From contig JAYGXS010000003.1 in the NCBI GenBank assembly GCA_036362985.1, positions 49,998,858 through 50,062,857 of the forward strand: 64,000 nucleotides of DNA, in the 5' to 3' direction. The stretch's first letter is position 1. Every line of letters starts with the position of its first letter. A model generated the notes under the pieces. That model was not told the origin of the DNA. It did not search any database and worked only from the letters and a program-made list of their open reading frames with translations. The position numbers and the translations under genes were made by a program. Source of the stretch: Ligula intestinalis (Eukaryota; Platyhelminthes; Cestoda; Diphyllobothriidea; Diphyllobothriidae). Below are positions 1 through 11,479 of the stretch, one piece after another.

Positions 1-205
1 AGGAGAACAAAGTACCACGTTAATCTATTACAAAAACTTACTAGACAGTGGTCATTCGGTTGACACTAACACATCATTCCGCGTTCTTGTTCGAGCACGA
101 ACAAACCGGACCTTACGCTACATGGAAGCATCCTACATACGGCGGGAGAAACCCGACCTATGTAAGCAACTAGACCATGTAGTCAACCTTCAACTGCCGT
201 GGTAA
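1..205 (+). pseudogene. Penelope-like element GIY-YIG domain, C-terminal end (cut by window start)
   Basis: Reading from base 2, one frame stays open for 67 codons and ends at TAA (203-205). It contains LLDSGHSVDTNTSFRVL, then LRYMEASYIRREKPDL and ends VNLQLPW. The same peptide pattern recurs, more damaged, at 13.4-13.5 kb (plus) and 16.66-16.8 kb (minus). It is the C-terminal part of the GIY-YIG endonuclease that follows the reverse transcriptase in PLEs, where it nicks target DNA for insertion. The upstream part lies outside the window. This is the least damaged GIY-YIG end seen here. Family assignment is from motif memory. Confidence 0.7.
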
Positions 206-349
206 ATACATACCACACCTTTATTTTTTTAAACCCCCCCATTTCTTTTGGTCCCAAGTTTAACAGTTGACATAACTTTTGGCCACTTGACACGTTGATA
301 CGACCTTGCTTTTATTGATTTTGTGTAAATTCAAATTGATGTGTTCTCT

Positions 350-445
350 TAATATTTCGTTGTTCATGCACGGAGCGGAAGCAGCTGAAAAGTGCTCTCG
401 AAATTTATTCGCGCGAATAAATCCTGCTATTCTGTCTTGCTTCAA
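350..445 (-). repeat. Inverted PLE-associated module (AEFIGAL type), degenerate
   Basis: Read on the minus strand, this stretch matches the segment at 13.00-13.13 kb (plus), 13.70-13.83 kb (minus) and 16.38-16.50 kb (plus), through shared words around CAGCAGAATTTATT and TTTCGCGAG. It lies about 150 bases past the GIY-YIG stop and points the opposite way. That is the same relation as at 13.5-13.8 kb and, mirrored, at 16.4-16.7 kb. What the module encodes is unknown. Confidence 0.5.
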
Positions 446-690
446 ATTCTTACGAGAGTTGACAATCGTGCGATTCGCAAGCTAATTGAATCATGTTCTC
501 TTGACAGCTGCAACGCCAGCATTAGGGATCAAGATGGGTGGGCAGCCATCACGCCTAAATCCACCACGTGCGATGATAGCTCAGCGGGTCACGACCTACA
601 TGCCGCATATCAAGCAGTTAGCGCACAAGCGGACAACTATCTTGGACAGGGAACCATTAATTGTCATGAGTGACAATTAACTGTATCCTA
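425..690 (+). pseudogene. PLE GIY-YIG C-terminal fragment of a second subfamily, with 3' region
   Basis: The frame reads VDNRAIRKLIESCSLDS, corresponding to GNRVNRELLESCFTGPQSIN in the 29.1-29.4 kb copy. The DNA that follows (about 545-610, around AAATCCACCACGTGCGAT) is also shared with 29.49-29.55 kb (plus) and, diverged, with 38.6-38.7 kb (minus). This fixes it as the end of a PLE coding region plus its 3' region. The N-terminal GIY and YIG motifs are not recognisable here. Confidence 0.6.
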
Positions 691-734
691 TAAATACTGC
701 AACTCCCTGTGCATTAACTACCTGTTTCTGCTAT

Positions 735-790
735 TGCTTCTGACGCTGGATCCGCGAGGGATTTCGGAACGTCAGGCGAACATCCACATT
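735..790 (+). other. PLE 3'-terminal motif with hammerhead-like core (degenerate)
   Basis: The motif runs TTCTGACGCTGGATCCGCGA, a GGATTTC arm, then GGAACGTCAGGCGAAC. Near-identical motifs occur on the minus strand at 38.45, 40.34 and 43.26 kb. ATCC and GGAT can pair across GCGAG. In this copy the flanking core words are damaged (CTGACGC for CTGATGA, GGAAC for GAAAC). It lies at the expected place, downstream of the GIY-YIG fragment at 425-690. Confidence 0.6.
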
Positions 791-799
791 AGGCGATTA

Positions 800-1282
800 C
801 ATCCACTTTCTCCTCAATTATCATTGTTTATGTGTAGGTAGGTGGGTGGGTGGCCTGCGCATATGAAGACGAATGCGTTGGCAGCCACTGCGCCCACACT
901 CATCTTTAGCCACTGTAAATCCGTCCTGCCACCAGAATATGCTTAAAGTGGGGCAATTGGCAGCGCAGAAAACATCCTAAATGAGTTATTGCACATGTGA
1001 ACACTGCGCCAGTGGTACATCGGTGGTCTTTGTCACCAGAGCTCGAGGTACTATCGTAAAAGGCCATTATTTTTTCCACGTAAAATACACGCTATAATCG
1101 GGATGATTTTGTTGGCAATTCGATTAAAAGAGGGTAATTGAGAATAAACTTAGAGAAAGCATTGTTTTTCGAGTATGAGATTACTTTCCTTAGGCAAATC
1201 ATAGGCTATGAAATACTCATCAGGCAAACTGGGTTTTTGGAGCTAATTACTCTGCGCAAAGGAAAAAAAATTAATAAGGGAT
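800..1282. other. No gene or repeat recognised
   Basis: Between the PLE end and the first tRNA-like short repeat. A short GGTGGGTGGGTGG run lies near 840. No coding frame or known family was seen. Confidence 0.4.
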
Positions 1283-1495
1283 TTTGGCAGTTTTGAATAA
1301 TTTAGTTGACCTACTTATGAAAAGCCCGCGGCCTCAGCGGCATTAAATTCACGGCGCCTGGTGGGGGCCTCCTAGCTGAGTTAGCTAGAGCGTTGGTTGC
1401 ACTAAAGCCTTCCTCTGGTTGGCGTGGGTTCATATCCCACCGAGTAGGTCGACATTTTTAACAACTGGGTCAAATAACTTATTCAAATCTTCCAG
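1283..1495 (+). mobile_element. tRNA-like short repeat, family S1, flanked by inverted tails
   Basis: The head (about 1364-1452) has a Pol III A-box-like TAGCTGAGTTAGCTAGAGCG and a B-box-like GGGTTCATATCC. It is followed by a tail TTTTTAACAACTGGGTCAAAT. An inverted version of that tail lies before the head (1285-1325), so the repeat is bracketed by imperfect inverted repeats. Related copies lie at 1655-1790, 15878-16160 (minus), 21.26-21.57 kb and 57.31-57.67 kb. tRNA-derived SINEs use an internal promoter of this kind. It is not a functional tRNA, since no closed acceptor stem is visible. Confidence 0.65.
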
Positions 1496-1654
1496 AATCC
1501 CTTATTTCTTAAACCTGCCTGGTACCCTCTGCTGGATTCTAGATTAATTTCTTAGTAATTCCTCATTGGGTCGTTCGTTTACTTTATGAGTGTTGGTGGA
1601 TTCTGTACGTTGCAGAAGGCTGGGTGTGTAAATTGGCCCAAATTTGATTAAACG

Positions 1655-1790
1655 CATGGCTCCCGTTCGGGACCTCGTAGCTCAGTTGGCGAGAGCGTTA
1701 ACCGTACTGAGGCCTTCCCCTTCCTGGTGCCGGTTCGTATCCAACCGAGGTGGCCGATTTTTGTCACAAGTGGGTCAAATGAAATGAAGA
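1655..1790 (+). mobile_element. tRNA-like short repeat, family S1, second copy
   Basis: The head starts GGGACCTCGTAGCTCAGTTG at 1669, a good A box. A B-box-like GGTTCGTATCC lies at 1732-1742 and the tail GTCACAAGTGGGTCAAAT follows. It lies about 200 bases from the previous copy in the same orientation. The inverted upstream tail seen in other copies is weak here. Confidence 0.65.
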
Positions 1791-1799
1791 TATAGGGTA

Positions 1800-4075
1800 T
1801 GATAACCAAGGTGTCCCTCATTGTAATACAACGTGCGGACAAACGTTTTCTTAGTACGATACCACAGTTGATTGGAACTTTTGCGAAACAATCTGACAGG
1901 AGAGGGGAATATAGTGTATCGCGAACAAAAACTTTGTCAGTTATTTGTATAATGTGATGACCTGGTCCGTTTCCAAGCAGAAAACGGTTTCGCTTTTCTT
2001 AACACATATCAAAAGTTAAGTACTTTTTCGATAGCAAGCTCCTTTATTTATATGAAATTATCTCAGTACTAAACTGTTTGAACCTCCTCAATCAGAATAC
2101 TGAGCTTATTTAGACCCCTCTGGGTTTCACAACACGGTTCAATAACACAATTCTTGATGAATTACCAAAGCTTATTAATCTATTACAGCTTGCATGTATT
2201 GAATGAAGTATGAGGATACGGTACAATACTTGAAGGAGCGCTTCATATCGAACTCCGTTGGCATCAAATAGTATGACTGAGATTGAAGAATGGAATCTCG
2301 GACAAGGTGACTTTTACCAAATATTGCGGAATAAATTGTGTATTTGCTCAAATTATTTGCTTTTTGATGAAACGGCAATTCCAGGTACTTTAATTCTCCA
2401 GATTTTTTCGTTAGATTTGTGTTTCTACCTGGTTAATGTTTAATTTTTATTGCGGTGAAAATAATTAACAAAAATAGTTCTACGAATGTAAATGCATTCA
2501 GAAAAATACCAGCATTCTTTCCGTAAGATGGAAGTGAGAAGTATCACGAATTTTCTCAAGTTTCCTCTGCAGCTGCTTTTTTTCCCAGAACTAGCCATGA
2601 CTAAGTTGACAAAGGCATATTTTAAAGTTGCGAAAATTCCCATCAGAGAATTCAGAAAAAACACTCTTCTGAAAGGCATATTTATTTAATAAAAGAAAAG
2701 TATTTTACGCTAGGTTGATCTCTGTTAGCTTCGATGGCGATCCCCACATCCCGTAAGCAAGCATAAATCTTATGCATAAGTAACGAAACTGAGGACATAA
2801 AAACTCAACGAACTGGCAAGAAACCCGCTTAACTATATAAACTTGACGCTTTAGAGTGCAAGCCAAATATTAATAATGAATGCTGTGTTAGTGCGCTATG
2901 TGAGATTTCTGTTTTTCGACTGTTTGGGATAAGACAAATGTATCAATGTCTAAGAGCGTGAGCCAAAAGTAAAGTAAAATTAAGAAATATAAACAAACAG
3001 TGGCTCTACCCTTTGCGTTGATCTGGTGCGAGATTATTAATCTCTAATTGCCTAGTAAGAGTTTAAATATACATGTTTTAAGGAGAATATTTTGAACTTG
3101 ATTATGCTGCGTTTTTCTAGTTTAAAATTCTTGCTTGAATAGAAACGAATTCCAGCAAAAACCTTCCCGTCAAAGGTTTTTGTGTTTTCAGCTGAAATCT
3201 TACGGCCGCGAACAGCTGAAATTCCGCAATTAACTTGAAAGTACTGGATTGTATTTAGTTACAATAATATTTATGAGTACTATTCCATAAATGGCTCCTT
3301 TTTAATTTTCGATAGTAACCGTATAGACGTAACATTACAACAACAATTTTAGAACTGCTGCACCTGCTTAGCTTCATCAGATTTTCACAAAAAGTGTATA
3401 ATTTACTCGACCATTCATCCATGTTGTCCCTATTTGTTGACTCTATATCAATCGGTACGCGGCGTCTTAGCAAACCCCCTAAAGGACTTATATGTATTGA
3501 TTCGCTCCGGTATTAATATGGAAATGTTGTTCTATGAACCTTTCTTTCTAGCTTTTAAAACTGCCGATTATTATCCCTAGTCCAGGGCCAGCCACTTTGC
3601 GTGTGCGGCGAAGGTCTTTGTTTTATCACACTCAGGGGCAAGGTAAGCCCCTCCCCCCGGCTTCCTTAGGATGTTACACTGGTATCTTGTCAGATAGTAT
3701 GAATAACATGAAACAGGAACAATGGTACATAAAATAGCCATTACAGAAAGTACACCTTGAATACTGAAGCTGCAGATTTTGAATTTTGAAATTTAACTGA
3801 TGTACAGGTAACAGCTGGTAGTGCAGTGGCTGTGTTCGCGTTTTATGTTACCTCTCGGTTATTCATACGACATTATTGCAAAGTTACTATTTTCCATTTT
3901 GGAAAATGTAGCCATTAACTTATAGATAAGACTGATTTAACAGCAGCTTCTGTTGGAGGACTCAATCTTCCCCAGTTTACCTAGCATTAGCATCTAGCGG
4001 TACATTTTCCATACTGTTTACAAAGGCGTCTATTAAAGTTTTGCTCTTTTTCTTGCTTTGGGTGTTATTTTTTAG
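1800..4075. other. AT-rich DNA without recognised features
   Basis: Only short chance open frames were found (under about 80 codons, often overlapping on both strands). No motif, tRNA-like box or repeat shared with the rest of the window was noticed. It could be intergenic or intronic. Confidence 0.4.
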
Positions 4076-4256
4076 GTATGTTTGCAGTTAAACATAGTGT
4101 TCCTTTTAATTATAGTGCTGCTGGTGATGATGGCAGTCGGTGCGGTGTCCTACTAGCCCGGAAACACGATGGGCATTTGTCAATATGGCCAAATGACTCA
4201 TTTGCCTGGACAGGCAAAAAATCCGAAAGGATTTGCTGGATTCCGGTTTCTATCAT

Positions 4257-4952
4257 TCACACTCGTCGGTCCGAACTCGTTGTGTGCTTGTAGGTGAGTG
4301 GCCGCACCAATTCCCACCCGCCCAACCTCCTTCTCTCCCTCTCTCTCTCCAATCTCCAAATTCTGTCAGCGCAATGAGAATCTTGTACGGAGCACGAAGA
4401 AGGAGGCACGCCTCTCTTTTCCCTTACTCCACCGCGCGCGTGCGAGGCTAATAACTCGTGCGCGCACACCGGCTTGAAGTCGAATTCGACTGAATGGTAG
4501 ACAAACACACGCACCTGGGCGCGAGAAAAGGTGTGCTCAGGTTTGCTCAGGCGCTCTCCCTTCGATAGAGTCGCCCAGACTCGCGGGAGCAGAGAAAGGT
4601 GGGACAGGGAGGGCGGGGTAAGTGGTGACGAAGTGGGCAGACATGAACAGGACTCAGCGACAGGCGGGGGCGGGCGGGCGGGAGAGCGTTGCTGCGTCTG
4701 CTTGTAAGTCCGTGCAGACACAACTAGCGGCGACGTCCACTGGCGCGTATATTGAGAAGTAGCGGGATGCAAGCGTGGGAGCAGGCCTAGGAGAGAGCGA
4801 GAGAGGTTTGTATTGCATGCTGAGTGCACGCGAATCTGTCGACACACACAGAGCAGCGGTAGCTGTCGTTGCTGTGTCTGTTCGGAGAGTAGTTTTGTTA
4901 CAGACTGAAAAATGACTGCATGGACAGATCGGAGGAAAAAGGAGACGGGCAC
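4257..4952 (-). CDS. Longest open frame in the window (231 codons), unrecognised, probably not coding
   Basis: The translation is low in complexity and rich in Ser, Pro, Arg and Leu, with a PARPPPPVAES stretch and a run of Glu-Arg repeats copied from CTCTCT DNA. There is no signal peptide, membrane segment or known domain. It covers the GC-rich island, where stop codons are rare by composition. It is listed because it is the longest frame, not because coding function is supported. Confidence 0.12.
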   Translation of the reverse strand: MPVSFFLRSVHAVIFQSVTKLLSEQTQQRQLPLLCVCRQIRVHSACNTNLSRSLLGLLPRLHPATSQYTRQWTSPLVVSARTYKQTQQRSPARPPPPVAESCSCLPTSSPLTPPSLSHLSLLPRVWATLSKGERLSKPEHTFSRAQVRVFVYHSVEFDFKPVCAHELLASHARGGVREKRGVPPSSCSVQDSHCADRIWRLERERERRRLGGWELVRPLTYKHTTSSDRRV

Positions 4953-5462
4953 AGACGCAGCACAGATGGTCAGGGCAAATCGACAAGTTTACGCATCAGA
5001 AAGCTGAATAGCGTAAACTCAACTGGGCTACAGCTGCTCTGCCAGACAGAGAGAGAGAGAGAGAGCAGGCGTGAAATTCCGTCACTCGTTGACCACAAAA
5101 GATCTCATCCCCAGCATAACCTACACTGGAATACAGCAAGTGAGTCTGACCCATTCTTTATTGTTAAGATTCATGATTTACTGAGAACAATCTATATAGA
5201 CAGTTTGAGAGCGCAATTGCGACCTCAGATGAATTTGGTGTTCTTCGCGGTCGTCTTAGTATGCCGTTTGACTGTTGGTCGTACATGGCAATGTTTCATC
5301 CTTCAAGGTGCTCTCTATGCAATGTTGCACCCAATGGTGATATCATGCCGTCGACTGACGCGTCATAAGACTAAGGCACGCGGTGAATACCAAGATCCTG
5401 TCTTTAATCAGCCGATTTTAATGCTAACGTATTCCTACAGTCTAGAAAAGAAAACGAAATAG
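4920..5462 (+). CDS. 180-codon open frame at the edge of the GC-rich island, unrecognised
   Basis: It starts at an ATG and ends at TAG (5460-5462). The first third is charged (DRSEEKGDGHRRSTDGQGKS) and contains a TERERES stretch from a (GA)n microsatellite. The middle has a hydrophobic segment (MNLVFFAVVLVCRLTVG) that could be a membrane span or a secretion signal if translation began at that internal Met (about 5229). No family is recognised. It runs past the GC-rich island into ordinary DNA, which makes it slightly less likely than its minus-strand partner to be a composition artefact. Confidence 0.2.
   Translation: MDRSEEKGDGHRRSTDGQGKSTSLRIRKLNSVNSTGLQLLCQTERERESRREIPSLVDHKRSHPQHNLHWNTASESDPFFIVKIHDLLRTIYIDSLRAQLRPQMNLVFFAVVLVCRLTVGRTWQCFILQGALYAMLHPMVISCRRLTRHKTKARGEYQDPVFNQPILMLTYSYSLEKKTK
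5045..5067. repeat. (GA)n microsatellite
   Basis: An uninterrupted run of GA dinucleotides lies within the GC-rich island. Confidence 0.9.
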
Positions 5463-8400
5463 GCCAATTCTGAAAGTAAAAGTTTTATTTTGAAAGACCT
5501 TCCACAAGGACCTTTTTTAACAAATGGCAGTCAAATGTAAAGAAGGTATTTGATTTCCTGCGGGAAAAATATCCCTTACATTGTGACTAATTAACAAACG
5601 TACTATATGTGTTGTATATTTATTGAGCATTTGATTCAAGATGATTTCTAAGCAGGCTGGTTCACACTAACTTGGTTGTTCGATTTAAAACAGGCTTGGT
5701 TTAAATCAACAAAATACTAACTAGTGATGGTTGAACACAGGTAATATAATTGAGGAATAGAAAACGTTTTCTGACATAATTTCCCCTTTTTCAAAACGTC
5801 ACTGCAATTTAGAGAAAGGTTTTCCCGTACCGAGTTAAATTTTGGCTGTTACTAGTGACCACTGTTTCTCAATTGGATGCTAGACGTTAATTTCTCTGGT
5901 TTTACCATTAATTTTTCCTAATCGTCAATGCAGCCATTGGCTACATATGTCTGTGATTCGTTTTATGTCTGAATCAATGTTTAAAATGTCAACTCGATAA
6001 GGTGAGCCATAGTTTCCCTTTATTTTTCATTTATATAGCAGTATTATAGCTGGCCGTATCCCACCCCACCAGATAAGCAGTGTTATATTGAGCACTGTTA
6101 CCGCATGACTAAACCAAGAAAGACCGAATGCTGAAATACGTACCGATTTTATTTCAGTTTGAGATACAATATACGTTTTTTATCCAAGTCAAAAGCATTT
6201 CAAAATATCTACGTTTATTAAATTGTCTTTTACGCCGACCATAATGAGTCTCTAACTAGGTAAATTTGAACGCCACTATGGTTAATTTGAAATAAAGTCC
6301 TTATCCGAGTTTCTAAACTCCGTTTTCCATTACCAAGCTGATATTAACTACGTTAGTTTGGGGATAACTCTGCACCCAACATCCTTTAAAATGCTTAGTT
6401 TTTATTTTAACTTTAAAAAGAGTCCTTATTTCTCTGCAACTAACAGCAATATTAATGATATTACAATCAATACGAAATTCATGTTCAGTGAAAATATATA
6501 GGCTGCAATTGGTGAACCAATAGGCAATCCAGTATAAATCATAAAAAGCCGTAACCATAGTTCCATAGGTTTATATTTCAAACATAATCGTAAGTTTCCA
6601 CGAATACAGGCCTTCTCAAACGGGTATATTCAATTAATTTCACAATAGTCTATTGACATAAACCTTTAATTTTTCCAAATGTTCCTTTAAAATCTTATTT
6701 GTTTTTTTTGAACATCTAAAATGTGCAAAACTAAGCAGAAATATCTGAACGATTAAAGACAAGGAATCAGAGTTTTTAGAATTTAGGCAACTATGCTTCG
6801 AGGATCATAATCGTCAATAGCAGCTTTAAAAAAGGTTATCGTTTTGCGATGTATTTCTTTATAAGATACCAACTATTGTTTATTATCACAAGACTTCATG
6901 GCTGCTTAGTCTGCATTTCAGTTCAGAAAAGTTTAATGAGTTCTCCCTTCTCATTAAAGTAGATTTGGCAGAGGGAACAAATGGTGTTTACGATGCAAGC
7001 AACACTTGTTTTTATTCTGAACTTACATCATTAAATTTGATTTGCAATTGACTAGACTCTTTCCGGTAAAATTTTCAAAAATAGGATGTTTATCATAACG
7101 GATTTACTATTATTTGCTATCATTTACTGATGACAACTAATTGAAACACAAGGCTTTGAGTTTATATATCTGGCTGTCCGCACATTACGACGTTAATATT
7201 AACCGCAGTCTGTAATATATCATGCTGAATGTCGTGTGTCATTAGGCATGAGCGTTCATACCGCGCATTACCAATAACAGTACTATAAACCACTTAAGAA
7301 ATGCTAATAACTGTAAGTTTGCTAGTCACCATTCGTACTTTAAATTGTTTTAAAAATGTGTTGACATTACCAAAATATGTATCTTTCAACTATACCTCTG
7401 CAGTTTGCAGTTAACGATTTTGCATAGAATAGATTAAAAGTGCCTCCTTGGTTTTTAAAAGGAGCCTATTTCTCCTTAATTAATAAAAATAAACAGTAGT
7501 GCAGTTTGTGGAAGTCAAAACATGAAATCCGAACTGATGCTAAAAAAACTGTCTTAAAAATTAAAATTTTGGCCAAAGTAAAAAATACATCAAAAAATGA
7601 GCCAGCAGTATTCTATAAATGGGGTTTTAAAAGCTATCAATAGTTAACTAATGAATAAAAATGGCCACGAGTGAAAATGAAGTCATTTAAATCGCCCACA
7701 GTAATTCTCATTACAAAAATAAATTCTTGGGTAAATTTTTGGAAAAGGACAAATAACGATAAGGTGACTTTGAGGGCATTGCGCATCGTTAAGATGAATA
7801 TACTTGATAATGAAGCGATAACAATTTTCTTCATAAGCGTTTCACGAAAACTTATCGTATTCCAAATAATCCGCAAACAACCCAAACGTTTGTAAATATT
7901 CTTCACAACGGTTTAGTTCACTGCTCTCCGCGGTTAATAAACCAATATCTATGCACGTAATGTTTAGTCTCAAAGTGCAACAATAACTTATATGAAGATC
8001 TAAAAGAAATTACGAACGCATTTTCACCATTGCAGCATGCAAGAATTTGTTAGAACGCCTTTATGATCGCATGCTGCACTATCTTTTTTCTAAAGTTTGG
8101 TCAGCTTTTCCAAAACAGTTTTTGAAAATGAATTAATCTCTTAACCACGGATTGCTTATTTAATTATTTTAAGAAGGAACATATTTCTGCTTAAATAGTT
8201 GCTAATTATGAGAACACTTGAGATAATTATTGCTGCTTATGAAACACACATGTAGGTATTTGTTAAACTGAACAGTGTTCTGAAGGAAAATGCTTAGCAT
8301 GTAATTTTAGAGTCACGACATAAAATAAAAGCAGGATGTCCTTTTCAGAAATAATTTGAAATAATGAAGACGAGGAAACCCTTTTAATTAGATTTTGTTA

Positions 8401-10200
8401 TAGGGATTGTTATTTCCAATTTAATTTTTGCATATTTTTTTATGTTAGCAAAAATACACCACTGCTCCAAAAGTTTTCCTGAGTTCGATTTATGTAGATA
8501 CCTGACAATGTACTCATCCGCATGTCTGAAATAGAATCACACGTGAGCTTTATTCTCCGCCTGGAAAGATGGTGATAAATGTAGAAATGGTTTTCTACCC
8601 ATCAGTGCATACTACATACAAAGCTAGGAAGTAAAGAACTTTAGTAATATCACTAAATCTGGTAGACTGCAGAAAGCTCTTCTGTAAAATTGCTCCTATT
8701 TATCTTGATTTAAACCGTAATTAGCAGTTTTGAGTCAAATTGAACTAGTATCAGCCATTCATTTTTCTAGTCACCTAGACACTGCCATCAAATAAACGTG
8801 GTCCTTTCCTAGAGTATACCTTGAACCAGTGAATAGTACTAGCCAGAAATTCATTTATTGTCAAAAAACGCAGTAGTTGAACGCATAATGTAGGACTCTG
8901 TTATTAAATGCGGGATATGTTAACTTATTATCAAGCAATTCGAAAGTATTGAAATAACTCCAAAGGGCTCTTTATGTCAATGTATCAATGTAAATGTATC
9001 AATTCTTTGAGTCCTCGGCAGAGTTCTCGAATCTAGTCATTACAAGAATTGTCCGGTTAACCATTCATATGGAATGCCTATTTGATAATCTTTCTATTTC
9101 AGAGGCTGAAAACAGTTTGCGCCATATAACTACCAAATCATGATTTTCTGGGGTAATTAAACACGCTGTAGCTGAGCTACGATTTAAGACTGTACTTTAG
9201 CACAAAATTACCACGAACGTTTGTGTTACCGAACGTAGAAGACCAAGTTAATAGTACTAGACTGCTTCGATGGGTATGTTATACTTGGTACTTAGGCTGT
9301 TATTGGAGCTTTTCTGTTTACGGCATTTGACAACAGAGAACACACATCTTCGGCTTTCATCTCGACACCCGGGCAGATGGCCGTTGACCCTGGCTGCACA
9401 TGGAGGTACTTGCAAAGTTTAATATCCAAATGGCTACAAGGTCTTATGTGCACAGCTTATTCTAAAGGCTATCACATCGCTAAATACAAACATATTTATC
9501 ACTTCAACAGGTAAAACTCATAAACGGGCCTGGTTCCTTATTCATGTATTTGGTCTGAAATGGCTATGCTCTCTTATTTGAACATTTTCATACATATTGG
9601 CAGATGTTTCACCCAAATATGAAATTTACAAGTCGGCTCGGATATTTGGAAAGAGTACCAGCAAAGAAAAATGGAAGTTAAAGGACCAATTCCTAAGCAC
9701 CTGTATACAAGAAAAAGTTTAAATCGAAACACGTTTAGAGAGGATAAGATGGAAAAGTGTTCTTCAGGTAGTCTTGGCATATTGTCAGTAACAGCTTTGG
9801 CTAGTGACCAGGTACGTCTGCTTAAAACAAGAGCCTTCCATGGCCTCGGCTTTCATATGGCCAATGTGTGAAGCCAATTACCCCTTCAGTGCCAATTGGT
9901 TTTGAGTGCTTATTAGCTCTTCCCGAAAAGCATGTATAGGTCAGCGTTTCATCCTGCAATCAAGACGGGTCAGTGGAATCTAGTTCTGGATGACTTTGTC
10001 ACAACTGTATCTTGACATTTCTAAAAAAGTAGCTTTATACAACATGCGACACATCTCATGAGATATGCTGACTTTCGGCACCTAAAGTATAACACATTCT
10101 ATTTATTATATCCGTTCCCACAAATGCACTTTTAGCATGTAGAATATGTTTATAAATATTTTTATCAGTCGTAGTGTCCACAAAAATAAACAAAACTATT
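5463..10200. other. AT-rich desert
   Basis: About 4.7 kb of AT-rich sequence with only short overlapping frames. The overlapping pair at 7637-7906 (minus) and 7671-7895 (plus) shows no motif. No tRNA-like box, PLE remnant or shared repeat was recognised. This is the longest stretch in the first third of the window without recognisable mobile DNA. Confidence 0.45.
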
Positions 10201-10211
10201 CATTCCTTTGT

Positions 10212-10300
10212 TGTGAGAAGAAGACGAGATCGCTGAGAAAAGAATCTTATTAGCCTGACGTTTCGGAATAACTCTCAATTTCATCATCATAGATTTCATT
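10212..10300 (-). other. PLE 3'-terminal motif, minus strand
   Basis: On the minus strand it reads ATGATGATGAAATTGAGAG, then TTATTCCGAAACGTCAGGC, and a few bases later AGCGATCTCGTCTTCTTCTC. The same end occurs at 38.45, 40.34 and 43.26 kb. It lies about 300 bases upstream of a plus-strand GIY-YIG domain, so it is inverted relative to that element. Confidence 0.6.
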
Positions 10301-10589
10301 ATATACCTTGTAGATATATCCAGCTTATAACTTCAGAAATTATTAATTGCAAGACTTGGAGCTACATGTCCGGGATATTAATTTTAAGGATCAGTTCCGA
10401 ATTTTCAATGGACATTTGGCGAGTAATCACATAATGCTTATTATACCAATGATTAACACTATAAGTACTATTACGTTTATACAGCATAGGTGGTATACGG
10501 TACTCGTAGAGCAGAAACCGTACAAAGAACGCCGGGGCACACACTGAGGAGATGAAGCCATGGGTAATGCACCATGCAGTTGCCGAAAA

Positions 10590-10945
10590 ACCGACATGAT
10601 TGATTACCTTGACAAGAAAGAAGATGTCTACAAGATCCCATGAGAAGTTTGTGATGGCACATATTGTGGCCAAACAGGAACATCTGTCTCAGCAGGCGTG
10701 TAGAAATATCAAATCATAGTGAAGAGGTGTGACTATTTGTGCTAAGTGTTTATGCAAGCCTTTGAACTAAAACACACATTAATAGGGGCCAAAACTTGCA
10801 TTGTCGCATTTTGCCCATCCAATAAAGACCGAGAATTCATCGAGGCCAAGCGTTCAGGTGAACCATACATCTATTGGCACATAGAGTTAGATACCGTGTA
10901 CGGAAATCTCCAAAGAAATTGTAGGACGAAAAAATCAATACAAGC
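10590..10945 (+). pseudogene. PLE GIY-YIG endonuclease domain, inactivated mainly by nonsense codons
   Basis: One frame reads DVYKIP, stop, EVCDGTYCGQTGTSVSAGV, stop, and later REFIEAKRSGEPYIYWHIEL ending DTVYGNL. TYCGQTGTSV is the YIG-like motif with the following basic helix. EFIEA and HIELDTVY are typical of the domain's C-terminal part. I see three in-frame stops between 10623 and 10746 and no frameshift up to about 10945, so decay is mainly by point mutation. The closest relative in the window is the 46.1-46.5 kb copy. Confidence 0.75.
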
Positions 10946-11319
10946 TAACACATGCGGCAGCTGCTTATTGGTGCAAGTACCCGATTAGTATCGATTACTT
11001 AGCCGCGTTTAAAATATTAACTGTATTTTGGATATTTGCTCGAGTCTGAGGATAACCTTGGGCTCAAGCGCCAATCAATTAGCCAACAAATCTGTCTTTT
11101 TTCTCGAAGAACCCATTTACTTTCAAAGCATATATTTTTGCATTTTTGAAGGAAGAACCTCCTTCGAGAATATAGGGTAGTTGCATTGTATACACTTTTT
11201 GTCGCTGAGATAATCTGCAACGAACAAAAAGCGTGCTGAAAAATAAAAAGTGATTTTATGTGAGCCATAATTGGTGGCAACCATTTGCATCAGTCTGTAT
11301 CGATCGCCTCGTGGTTCTT

Positions 11320-11470
11320 CCCGTTTTACTTGAGATTTATGTACACGGCATCCAGTTAAATATGCCGACTGATACACGAGTCATTAGCGTGCATGGCTTC
11401 GGAAACCCCCCGGCATTTTTAAGGAGACAAACTACGACGATGAAAGTTTTGTCCCAAGCCTAGACGTGTC
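11320..11470 (-). pseudogene. Possible PLE GIY-YIG C-terminal remnant
   Basis: On the minus strand a frame reads CISRHI, stop, LDAVYINLK, resembling TQYIKLDAVYKRLKEI at 28.8 kb. The rest of the domain is not readable. Support rests on about 20 residues only. Confidence 0.35.
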
Positions 11471-11479
11471 CCGTATGGA

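Larger units (their letters stand above)
4080..5140. promoter_or_regulatory. GC-rich island, candidate promoter or 5' exon region of an unknown gene
   Basis: Composition changes abruptly from AT-rich to GC-rich with CT/GA-rich tracts, then returns to AT-rich by about 5.45 kb. Splice-donor-like words occur at 4292-4299 (AGGTGAGT), 4618 (GTAAGT) and 4705 (GTAAGT). Two long open frames overlap here on opposite strands (see separate entries), as GC-rich DNA often allows. None of the window's repeat families was recognised inside it. It is the best place to look for host gene sequence, but I see no conserved protein motif. Confidence 0.3.

Noticed and set aside
1364..1452. Functional tRNA gene
   Set aside because: A and B boxes are present, but the outline is followed by a repeated tail, acceptor-stem closure is not seen, and several relatives of the whole unit occur in the window. 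A tRNA-derived repeat explains it better.
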